A stretch of DNA of 64,000 nucleotides from Dacryopinax spathularia (taxonomy: Eukaryota > Basidiomycota > Dacrymycetes > Dacrymycetales > Dacrymycetaceae): the NCBI GenBank assembly GCA_037974965.1, contig JBBPFI010000019.1:82555-146554 (forward strand). The letters are read 5' to 3'. How positions within the stretch are numbered: the first letter of the stretch is position 1; each line of letters begins with the position of its first letter. The notes below the pieces were generated by a model. That model saw only the letters and a program-made list of their open reading frames with translations, had not been told where the DNA came from and searched no databases. The translations under genes and the position numbers were made by a program. This document shows positions 44,348-55,700 of this stretch, one piece after another.

Positions 44348-44547
44348 TTATAATAATTAGTATTAAAAATTTTTTAATTTTTTATTTTTTTGGTTTAATA
44401 CTTCTTTTAAATCTTTTTTTAAATATAAGGGGTTTTTATTATTATTTATAAATTAACAATAAATTAAATTATCATATAATATATTAATTATATAAGTATA
44501 TGTTAATTTATTTGACAACTTATTATTAAAATAAATATTTTTGTTTA

Positions 44548-46083
44548 TTAGATATTTTCTATATATAAAATATTTGAAACAGAAAAATGTAAAATATCTA
44601 AAATAATATTAGGATATACCCCTAATATCAAAGTTAAAATTAAAAGTGGTAAAAGTAAGTGAAATTCTCTTCTATTAATATCAAACATTGGTTTTAAATA
44701 AGGACTAAAGCTACCATAAGAAACTCTATTATACATTCAAACACTATAACAAGCGGATAAAATAATTCCTATTGCACCAAAAGCAGATATAATAGGAGAT
44801 TTTTCAAAAGTACCAGATAAAGCAAGAAATTCACCTATTCAATTTAATGATAATGGTATAGCTGTATTAAATATAGTAAAAATAAAAAAGAATATAGTAA
44901 ATACAGGCATAATTAATGCTATACCTCTATAATAATTAATAATTCTACTATGATATCTCATATAAAGTATCCCTCCTACACAAATAAATAAAGCTGGACT
45001 TACAAAACCATGAGCAATACTTAATGTTATTGCACCCTCTATTCCTTGTATAGTATTAGAAAATAAACCTAATATTACAACAGCCATATGAGCTACAGAA
45101 GAATAAGCAACAAGAGCTTTTAAATCTATTTGTCTTAATGTTGCTAATGAGGAATAAATCAATGTTATGATTGAAAAGGTTTGTATTACTGGTAAAAAAA
45201 AATAAGTAGCATCTGGTAAAATACTTATCATTATTCTTAAAAATCCATAAGTTGCTAATTTTAATATAACAGCGGCTAATACTATAGATCCTGCTAGAGG
45301 AGCTTCTGCATGAGCTCTAAATAATCATAAATGAAAAGGTACTAATGGTGTTTTTACTGCAAAACTAATAAAAAAACCTAACCATAATCATTTTTGGCTT
45401 ACTAAATTAATTTCAGATAAAGATATAAATTGTAAATCGGTAGAACCAAAATAATGATATATTATTAAAATAGACAGTAACATAAATAAAGATCCTCATA
45501 ATGTATATAAAAATAATAAATAAGAGGCTCTAATTCTTTCTAAACTAGCTCCTCAAATACCAATAATAAAGAATAAAGGTATTAAAACACTTTCAAAAAA
45601 AATATAAAACATTAAAAGATCTAATACTACAAACACTGCTATTTGCAGTGTCTCTAAAATTAAAAATGATATAAAAAAATATTTTTGATTGTGTTTTATA
45701 TCATTTCAACTAGATAAAATACATATTGGTGTTATAGTTGTAGTTAATAATACAAAAAATATTGATAAACCATCTAAACCTAAATAAATAGAAGGACCTT
45801 TATATTCAGAAAGTATCTCATTAAAAAAAATATCTAAAGGTAATATCTGAGATATAAATTGAAAAAATATTGTATCATTATTATATTCTAAGATTAAAAT
45901 TAAAGAAATAATAAAATTTATTAAAGAAGTTACTAAAGCAATCATTTGTATCCAATATCTTTCTTTAATTTTATTTGAAACGTCTGAATAATCTAAAAAA
46001 GTATTTTTTTTACTATAAGAAGGTAATATTGCTATTAGTAAAGATCCTATTATTGGTATTATTAAAAGTAAATTGATAATCAT
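44548..46083 (-). CDS. nad4: NADH dehydrogenase subunit 4
   Basis: 511-residue intronless complex I antiporter-like subunit. Read through several TGA Trp codons. Landmarks: GLDGLSIFFVLLTTTITP, FVVLDLLMFYIFFE, PLVPFHLWLFRAHAEAPLAG, VAYSSVAHMAVVILG, and LSLNWIGEFLALSG. About 13 to 14 membrane helices expected from the hydrophobic pattern. Confidence 0.97.
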
Positions 46084-46730
46084 AAAAAAGTTATAAACCT
46101 TGTCTAATTAAGAAAACGATATTACCATTTAAATACTTTTTATTAAAAAAAAATTTTTTTTTATTAAGCATTTAATAATAAATAAAGAATTACTCTACTA
46201 ATATCTGTATTTATCCATAATAACTTGTTCATTGATTAAATATCCCATATGTCATCAACCACACCACCGGGAGCCCCACGGGAGCCCCACGGGAGCCCCA
46301 CGGAAAAAAAAAAAATAGATAAATATATATTAATTTTTATCCTTATAGATATTATGATATTACTACTAGACACCCTTTTTTTAGTGTTAGATTTATTAAG
46401 ATTCTTTTTTTTTTTAGTTTAATGTTTATAATTATTATCTTGTCCACGGCTTAAAAAAAAATTTTTTTTTTATTTTTTTTTTTAAGCATGGCATCCCACG
46501 GCAGCCCACGGCAAACTGTTTAATTATAATCAATAATATAATAAATTAATGAAATTCTTTTTTTATTCTCGCATTTATATTTTTTATTTTATACTATAAT
46601 AGTAAATATAACTTTTGAAATAATTTATTATTTTTAAATTTTACTATACTAGTAAAATATAAATTCTGAAATAAATTGTTTAGTTATGGTTAATAGTGAA
46701 AATAAAAAAATAACTGTAACTAATTTTTTA
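46084..46730. other. spacer with several GC clusters
   Basis: Three GAGCCCCACGG-type units at 46268-46305, then an A/T palindrome flanked by CCACGGC units at 46441-46515. No gene seen. Confidence 0.7.
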
Positions 46731-47729
46731 TTAAAAAGGACCTGGATTACAAAAATCAAAGGCTACTAATAAACAAGGTATTAAAATTAAAAAAGAAATA
46801 GCTATAGGTAATAATCCTGTTCATGCAAAATTGATAATTTGATCTCATCTAACTCTTGGTAATGTAGCTCTAAATCATACAAATAAAAAACAAAATAAAC
46901 AAGATTTTAAAGCTAATATAAAAGATTGTATATTTATTATGCTATAATTATAAAATAGTTCAGGTAAATTATAACCTCCAAAAAATAAAATAGCTGTTAA
47001 TGTCGACATTAATACTATAGAACAATATTCACCAAGAAAAAAAAATACAAATATAATAGAAGAATGTTCAGTCATAAAACCAGAAACTAACTCAGATTCT
47101 GCTTCTTGTAAATCAAAAGGTACTCTAGAAGTTTCAGCTAAAATAGCTATGAAGAAAAATATAAAAATAGGAAATAAAGGTAAAATATATCAAATAGCTT
47201 GTTGACTCTCAATTATAGCTATATAGTTAAATGATCCCGATAAAAATATAATTAATAAAACAGCAGAACTTAAAACCAATTCATAAGATATCATAGCTGC
47301 TGTAGATCTAATAGAACCTAAAAATGCATATTTAGAATTTGCACTTCAACCAGCTAATAAAACTCCATATATAGATAAAGATGATATTGCTAATGTTAAT
47401 AATATACCCAAAGAAAAATCTAAAATAGTCAAACCTGACCCAAAAGGAAAAACACATCACCCTAATAAACTACAAATTAATGTTCAAACTGGAGCTAAAT
47501 AAAACAAACTTTTTGTAGATTGGGCTGGAACTATGGTTTCTTTTAATACTAGTTTCAAAGCATCTGCAAATGGTTGTAAAATACCATAAATTCCTACTAT
47601 ATTTGGTCCTACTCTTCTTTGCATAGCTGCTAATATTCTTCTTTCTATAATAGTCATAAATGCAACACCTAATAAAACTGGTACTATTAAAACAAGAACA
47701 TCAATTAAACCAAATAATATAGATTCCAT
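46731..47729 (-). CDS. nad1: NADH dehydrogenase subunit 1
   Basis: 332-residue intronless complex I subunit lining the quinone chamber. Landmarks: [67 protein letters not shown] and [14 protein letters not shown] used as Trp at several places (for example [10 protein letters not shown]). Stop TAA at 46731. Confidence 0.97.
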
Positions 47730-49618
47730 TTATTTTTTTTTCTAATGCTCATATTATATTTAAATCTTTTTCTTTATAAAAATAAACCCTTATAAATATT
47801 CTTAATTTCTCACTTTTAACTTTTATATTTTATAGTTTATTATATAAAAGTTTTACCTAAATATTTATGGAAAAATTTAAATACCTTTTTTTTTAATGGT
47901 TAAAAAAAAATTTAAGGCCCACGGCTGCCTACGGCTGACCACGGCTGCCCACGGCAAAAAAATATATTTTTTTTTATAGCCTGGGCTGCCGTGGGCTGCA
48001 TCTAAAAAAAAATTATATTAAAGTTTAACCAGGCTATAAAGATTTAAGATTTTAACCTTATTTTTTTTGTTTATAGGAAAAACTAAGTAATAAATAAAGG
48101 GAGTTCTTAAAAAAAAAATAATATATACTCTATTCTTTTTATTTTTCATACATATGCTTTTACATACTTCATTTTTTTTTTTTAGTATTTCAATATAAAA
48201 TACTAACTTATTATTAAATATTTATTTTTAGAAGAAAATGTAGTCTAATTTATTCTAAATTTATTAACTTCTTTTTTGAGAAGTTCATCACAACCATATA
48301 ATAATATAATACATTTTTAAAAAAAGAATGTTTATTTTGAATATACGGGCTAGCGTAAAACCCTTAATCTTTTTTTTTTAATTAATCAAAACTTATATTT
48401 ATAATAAATATTATTAGAACTATTACATTTATGTAATATTATAAGTTAATGGTTTGTATTTAGAGGATTGTTATTACATATTTCTACTTTCTTTTTAAAT
48501 ACCCCTTTTTTTTTACAAAAATTTTCTTTAATAAAAGTATATTTTTTACTTAAATTTATATTTTTAAATATTTAGATATTCATATGTTTAAAAAACTTTA
48601 AAGTAGTTATAATTATAATTATATCCTCAGGTACTCAAAATCGATTGATGGGATTATTCTTGTTAATTCTCGCTTATCTGATTAAATATTAAGTTACTCT
48701 AATTTTTATTTTTTTATTATATTTAGGTTAAAAGATTTATTTCATAAATTTATTTTCATAAACCAAATCTTTTTTTTTTATTAATAAAAGTTATATTTGA
48801 ACATGTACACTTTATTTAATGATAGGCCCTTCATAAATAGAGTTAAGCCTGGATATTTTAACATCAATTTGTATGGTAAGGGCTGGGGCTGGTAACGCTT
48901 TTTAAAAAGACTTAAAGCATATAGCATGAGTAATTAAATTATAGATATAAGTAAATAAAATAGTAAATAGTATCTGTACAAATTAACGTATGAATTTAAG
49001 TTAAGAAGATAATAATACTGTAAGCAGTTTTTGATTTAATTTTGTATTTATAAAAAGCACTTTTTATTTATTTTTATTATTAATCTTCCACCCACAGCTG
49101 CCCAGGGCAGCCGTGGGCAGCCCTGGGCAGCCGTGGGCCATATTTTTTAAAACTAGTTTTAATTTTTAAAAAATAAAATATTTGTTTTTTTTTTTACTCT
49201 ACTAAATAATGTATTCTCTAACTCCTTTTAATAAGCCTATTGTTTTTATTTTTTTTGCTTACTTTTTTAAACCTGGAAAGAAATTTATTTTTAAATAGAT
49301 TAAAGAATTTATTAAACATAAAAAAAGAATATAATTTTTTTATTCTTTTTTTATTTTAATTAAGGATAATGACTTAAAGTAAAATACTGAATACTGGCTA
49401 TAAAGATTTTTATTTTTAATTATTTTTAAAAGCTTATGCTTATTAAAAAAAAAAAGGTATATTAAAAATTATTGGCGAGATTTATTATTATAATAATAAA
49501 ATAATTACTTTAAAGTACGAATAAAATATAAATTAAATATATTTATTTAATTTATATTTAGTAAATGGTCTAAATTCCTAAATAAAAATAAAAAAAGTCG
49601 CACATGGCAAAAAATTTT
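47730..49618. other. long spacer with GC clusters and a possible group I intron relic
   Basis: GC clusters at 47919-48002 and 49090-49140, each beside A/T palindromes. On the minus strand near 48840-48930 the order of short motifs (GCTATATGCTTTAAG, AAATATCC) recalls the 3' part of the cox3 intron 1 core. I cannot show it is functional. Confidence 0.4.
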
Positions 49619-49690
49619 TAGGGAATAAGGTATTCGAAACCTTGTCTATAATGTGTAAGATTATTGCTATACCAACTCAGCTAATTCCCT
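49619..49690 (-). tRNA. trnV(uac): tRNA-Val(UAC)
   Basis: Acceptor AGGGAAT/ATTCCCT, anticodon arm ATAAT-CTTACAC-ATTAT, T loop TTCGAAT. Confidence 0.92.
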
Positions 49691-49746
49691 TGGGAGGAAT
49701 ATATTTAATTTTATAAATATATTGTATACTTTTTTTTATTTTTATT

Positions 49747-49850
49747 TAGAGAATTGTCTAGACTCTACCTTTAAAGAAATAATTTATTTATTATTTTTTT
49801 TTAGAAAATTGTCTAGACTCTATCATTTAAAGAAATAAATTATTTATTTC
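49747..49850. repeat. imperfect direct repeat, two units of about 50 bp
   Basis: AGA(G/A)AATTGTCTAGACTCTA occurs twice, each followed by TTTAAAGAAATAA. The unit contains the palindrome TCTAGA. Confidence 0.8.
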
Positions 49851-49950
49851 TTTTTTTTAACAAAAAGAGAATTTGCTATCATCATTGAATTAATTTAGTT
49901 TGCATAATTCATTGAAGCATTCGTTGTATCCTAATATTAGAATAACTAAA

Positions 49951-52677
49951 TTAATCTCTAGTTGATCTAACATTATATCTATCTACTACATTACTATTAG
50001 AATCTCGTCTGCCTCTAATTCTAGGACTCAGACTTCTAGAAGATCTAATTCTAGGACTCAGACTTCTAGAAGATCTAATTCTAGGACTCAGACTGCTAGA
50101 AGAACTAATTCTAGGACTCAGACTGCTAGAAGAACTAATTCTAGGTCGTGGGAGATCATTATTATCGTATATCCTTACAGGACTAGTACTATCGTATAAC
50201 CTTACAGGACTAGTACTTCTAGATGAAGCCATGCTAATATCTTTATCTAAAATATCCGGCGTAACATTACCCTCAGATCCATCTCTACTGCTTGATTGAA
50301 CTATTTCATCACCAAACTCAGAATCTCCAAGTTCGTTAACAGCCTGAGAATTTACATGTACGTTCTCGAGAGCGAGAGATGGTACTCATTTAGGATCCTG
50401 TCTAGGAATGTCTACTTGATTATTGGCAACTCTCCAATTATAATAATCGACTATTTTTTGGGTTTTTACAGGATCACCCACATATTCCTCCATAAATTCA
50501 GAATAATTCTCTCTACAATAAGGCTCATTCTCTTGAACATCCTTATATAATATTTGTCTACCGTGGAATGCTTCGGGTACAAATTCGGCATCTCGGGGAT
50601 TAATATCATATAACTCTTCTCAAGTAATAAATTTAGTACTTGGAACCATATATTCACCATCACCACTACCCTGTACATCTCGTAGAAACTCTATGGCTTC
50701 AGCCTTATCATCTGGAAAATCTTCTAAAGTTCCACCACCATCATCTAAAAATGGGAAATCTCGAAAAACGCTAGAATAAGTTAATTTAACATTTACCGTC
50801 TCAGGATTATTCTTAAAAAAATGGAACAAAGGATATTCGACTAATATAATATCCTTTCGTATACTACAGTCCAATGGATTTCATACATTTTTAATATAAA
50901 TCCCTGTTTCTGTACGCTGATTTACATCTATAAGACGTTCAAAGTTATCTTTAATCTTAAACAGTTTATCGGGATTCTCACCTCTGTAAGAACTATGATA
51001 TGAGATAGGTGAGCCCGAACCAGAAGAAGTCTGTCCTTTACTAGAACATACTCAGTGATCCATCTCTAAATTGAAATCATTATTAAATTTAATTGCTATT
51101 TCGAAATAAGAATTAAATTTGCAATTTACTAATAATTCAGTGAAGTAAAAATGAGATTCAGTAGATAATAAACTTACAAATAAAAAAGTATTATCTAAAA
51201 AGAGATGTAATAATAAATAACACACCCAACAAAAATAAGCTACTTTAATAGTATATAAGTTATAAATTATAAAAAGTTGAGATATTACAATATGACATTT
51301 AATAATATCTCTATTTTTTTTATCTTTAATAAATGGTAATAAAAATAATAAAGCAATAATTTTTATACAATTATAAAATAAACCTATAAATTTAGAAATA
51401 AAAGGATAAATCAAATTTTTAACAACAATTATAATAAAATTATAAATTCAATAAAAATGATTTTTTATTCTGTTGACAATAGAATTATATAAATATAGGG
51501 TTTTAATTGAGTCGTATATTCTTAAGCATATGCTAAAAACTATAGAACTACCGAACGTCAAATTTGAAGGGGTTATTCTTTGAATTATCAATCTAATAGT
51601 ATTCAATTTTGTATTAAAAAAAAATACGAATTTTAGATTCGAAATTGATTTATTCAAAGCGGTTCAAATGCTATTCACATATAACCAAGATGAAAGATTT
51701 TTTAATCTTCTAAATTTTGAATTAAAGATAATAAACCCAATCGTTTCTTCGTCTTCGTTTCGGTTAATAACTATATTACTTCTACCACCTTGTTCTTCTA
51801 TACTATCCTCGATATCTGAGTCTGTTGTATCTTGATATCGGTATACAACAGGTAAATCTGTCCTAATATTATTATAAATTTCATCTGTTAGTATAGCCCT
51901 CTGCTCTGAAGTTAAATCATCAATAGATTGTTTTACTTCAGACTCGTGATACTTAGGACTTCCAGAACCAACAAATGTATTTCTAACAACTTCTTTATTA
52001 CCAAAAGTATCTTGGTAAGTTTCAACGTTATTAATAATTTGTCCAGCTTTTGAACCAGTTTCATTTGCTACAGGTTGAACGTCTCCAATCAAAAAATGAG
52101 ACTGACGCATCTCAACGTGATAAGAAGGTTCAGACATATTATCATCATCAGAGTAGGTTTCATTTACTTTTGATTCGATTACAATTATATTCACTTGAGG
52201 ATTAACTCCTTCTAAGTCAGGTTTATTTGGTCTCGCATCTGCAAGTTGATGTGGATTGTTGGGATGAAGAGTTGCGTAATTTGCTTCATCATCTAAATCG
52301 AAAGTAGAGAATGATATTCCTGTGTCTGTATCCAGATCCATACAAATTGAAAAATTAGAAATAAATAATATAATATCAATATTAGAAATAAAACTAAAAA
52401 TAAAATTTAAACCTATAATAGTATAGATAAGTCCACTAATAAATTTATTGATATTTAAGAAATACATATTTCAATAAATATTATTTTTAATTATTAGTGA
52501 CAATATTCCCTTTTCTTTATCATTGCTATTTTTAAAAAAATTTAGAATATAAGAATAAATTTCTTTAATGAAACTAAATGTACTCTTAACAAAATAATAA
52601 CAATTACCTGTCATATATATAATAAAAAGATATAGTATGAAGTAAAAAATATTATAAGTTAAGGTTCCAGCTTTCAT
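49951..52677 (-). CDS. 908-codon accessory ORF downstream of cox2
   Basis: Continuous from ATG at 52677 to TAG at 49951 once TGA is read as Trp (at least seven such codons). The frame is also open upstream to 52794, inside the last cox2 exon. Layout: N-terminal membrane helices (to about residue 110), a long acidic soluble region (SDDDNMSEPSYHVEMRQ, SDIEDSIEEQGG), a second hydrophobic region, another soluble region (FLDDGGGTLEDFPDDKAEAI), and a C-terminal Ser/Arg-rich tail with four to five copies of SLSPRI(R/S)SS. No family recognised. The C-terminal half uses more G and C than neighbouring genes, suggesting acquisition. Confidence 0.8.
50022..50145 (-). repeat. 30-bp in-frame tandem repeat in the accessory ORF
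   Basis: Units built on ATTCTAGGACTCAGAC(T)TCTAGAAGA encode ten residues each (SLSPRIRSSR or SLSPRISSSS). A shorter pair, TSPVR(L/I)YD, lies just upstream. Confidence 0.9.
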
Positions 52678-52730
52678 TCCGATAGCAATGGCATCCGTAG
52701 CAAGGTTCAGAACTACGGATGCGCATGGAC

Positions 52731-55700
52731 CTACAAAAGGAAGAGGTCATGCAATCAGATCAAAAAATGATTTATCGAAACCGCTTCAATAGCTATAGGA
52801 TGAAATAGAACGCAGGTTCCAAGGGTATTACGCTTGGAATTCTACGCCCCCTTCCCGAACCGGACGGGATATTTTCACATCATCCGGCTCTCCAGAATAT
52901 TAGCTGCCCATTCTGCTTTTGTTAGGATACTTCGCCCTTTTTCTAGATTTCTCTTTCTGGATCAGTCTAGAAGGGAAGTGCCTATCCATATGACACACCC
53001 GACATAGGGGAATCTGTTTCCGTCTAGCTATACTCATTACTCTATCCACCGGTCTAGCTTCGGGTCTTAGGTCTTTAAGAGCTCGTACGTGATGCATCTC
53101 AATTTTATTTGATGATCCACACATAGCGCAAATAAGGTTGTCTAAGTTGGCCACAGACTTGCTAGATGCAAATAGGGCAGCAATGTGCGGCATAGGCTCT
53201 TTAAGCCTTCCTATTGCAAATCGGTTAATACCATGGAAATTGGAGTACGATGGTTTTATTAATCCAATTTATTTCTTATCTCCTTTACCGAAGTCCAATC
53301 CATATTTCTTAACTATTTTCGCTACCGAAGTTCCGTATTTGTTAGCTAACGTTCGTCCACACGAAAAGAATAAGGTTCATCTAACGAAGCTAACCATTTT
53401 TCCATAGTTAGCGGCGAATCGGTAGTAGTTCACATATCCTCGTAGAACAGAGTTATATAAAGACACGATTTGGTTTTTCGAAAGTGCAATTCATATGAAT
53501 TTAGGATTAGGTCTACCTTGTGAAATGAAGCCTGCCTCAGTCAGTTTAGTTCTTATTCTGTCTAAAGGGGCTTCAAATCTGATGCTTCTCGCCGTTCTTT
53601 GGTTTATCTCATTTATCCCTCGTGTATTGTCTCTTAGACTTACAACACGTTTTATTCTTTTGAATTTTACGTGTTGTCCTCTTAAGATATTCGCTCCCAG
53701 AAATAAGGCTTTGTCTCTGTTTAGGTTAGTTATTTTGGTTTTACTAGAGCTAAGAGTCAAATGTAGTGACTCGTCCAGAAATTTTCTAATTTTCTCCAAG
53801 ATAACTGAGCTTTCTTCGAAAGTACCTTTGATCCCTACAATTCAGTCATCAGCGTATCTACAGTAGAACAGTCTTTTGTATGTGGGGCTGTCATATATGT
53901 TATATGGAAGGGTTCTAACAATTTTGCTAATCGTTTCGAAGCTATCCATATTGTCTTTCAGTCTCGCTCTTCTGGCTGCTGTAGATAGTTTGTGATATAT
54001 CGGGTTTCTAGGTATTTTCGTTCCTACATCAAACGAAGTTTTTAGTTCTTTCACGAATTTATCGAGCTCATGCATGTAGATATTACATAGAATAGGGCTT
54101 AAGATAGATCCTTGAGGAGTCCCGATTATATTATGTTCAATAATTTTCCCCATTTCTCCGTATCCTACTCTTAACGCTTTCGCGAGGAGTTTCAAGAATG
54201 ATTCGTCTTTGATTTTAGTTCTCAAAATCGATAACAGTTTGTCATGGTTGAAGTTATCAAAGCAACCTTTGATATCTCCTTCAATCATTCACGTGGTACT
54301 TCGGAAGTAAGTGTCCACATGTTTCAGTGCAGAATGACATCCCCTTCCGGGTCTGAATCCGTGACTGTCCTCTAAGAATGTTGGCTCATAGATTGCTTCG
54401 AGTATCATTCGCATGATTTCTTGAACAATTTTGTCTCTAGGAGATGCTATAGTTAGGGGTCTCATTCTTCCGTCAGCTTTGGGAATTTGTATTCTTCTAG
54501 CTGGGGAGAATTGGAACGATTCATTCTTTAGTTTGGCTATAGTTGAATCTATTCAGTCCAAATTCAGTCCATCTAAGGTGTCTGGATTAAGACCAGGCGT
54601 CATATTTCCTGGTTTTGATTTGAGTCTGTGATAAGCTAGGTGAAACATATCTCTGTCGAGCATTAATTTATAAATATTTCTATCTACATATTTGTCTGGG
54701 TATTCCGAACAAAATTTTGCCAGGCTTACTAGTTTATTAGGTACGTTTTCGTGACCTCCATCACAGTATCCTCTATTCTGAGTAAGTAATATTCCTGGAA
54801 CCCTTCCCCTTTTTAGCGCATTACCGCTACCGTATATTAAACCGCAGTTCAAAACGGGTACTACGATTCCTCTGTTACCATAGAGATTGCTCCCCTTAGG
54901 TAATCCGATGGTATCTAATATTGTGGATGTAGTTCTTTTAGGTTCCTTACTCTCTGGTTCTAATTGACTTCTTGTCAATCCGTCGGAGGTCATATCCTGA
55001 AGTCTCTTCATGCCGTAGACTACAGACCATCCGCCTAGCCATTTACAAATCAAGCTAGGATACCACGTTCCATATCCCAACCAGATAAGGTTCAAGCAGT
55101 TTAGCTTTAACCATGAGAACATCAACTCGAGACCCTGTAGTATACATTTGCTAATACCCAGGATCCCTTTTAACGGGAATGCTATGTTCAGCATGCGGCT
55201 TTCGCCCATACCTAATCCCGATGTTGGGAGAATTTGATATGAATTCCCAAAGACTTCTGTCTTCGTCACAATATCGACCACACCGCGCACCATGAAACCA
55301 TGATAAACTCCACAAATTTCCGAGCATTGTCCATAGAACAAACCCGGGCGTTGTACCAAAACTGACGTCTGGTTTAAGCGTCCAGGCACTGCATCTACTT
55401 TCAAACCCAAACTTGGTACAGCAAAATCATGAATTACATCGGCTCCTACAACTATAAATCTTATATGTGTATCTACCGGTATAACTACTCTATTATCTAC
55501 ATCTAATAATCTTAATTGACCTATTTCTAGATCAGTCTCAGGCAAAAGGTAAGAGTCAAACTCTATAGCATCCCCTGCTTCGTTTACAAAATCTGAATAT
55601 TCATAACGTAGGGTCGAATACCCGCACCGTGATTACTATTATTCACAGTAACTGGCAACGAATACCCTCCCTCCGAACCGTACGTGCAACTTTCACTGCA

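Larger units (their letters stand above)
42190..44365 (-). repeat. duplicated tRNA-nad6 block, copy B
   Basis: Collinear with copy A. Here trnW is degenerate, while trnR(UCU), trnC, nad6, trnN and trnP are intact. Confidence 0.9.

Noticed and set aside
48840-48930. Possible free-standing group I intron
   Set aside because: Only short motif-like stretches are visible and no complete core can be drawn, so it is listed only as a possible relic.
53495-53866. Plus-strand ORF of 123 codons
   Set aside because: Shadow of the intact RT ORF of cox2 intron 4 on the other strand. The same holds for plus-strand frames at 35535, 19308 and 56672.
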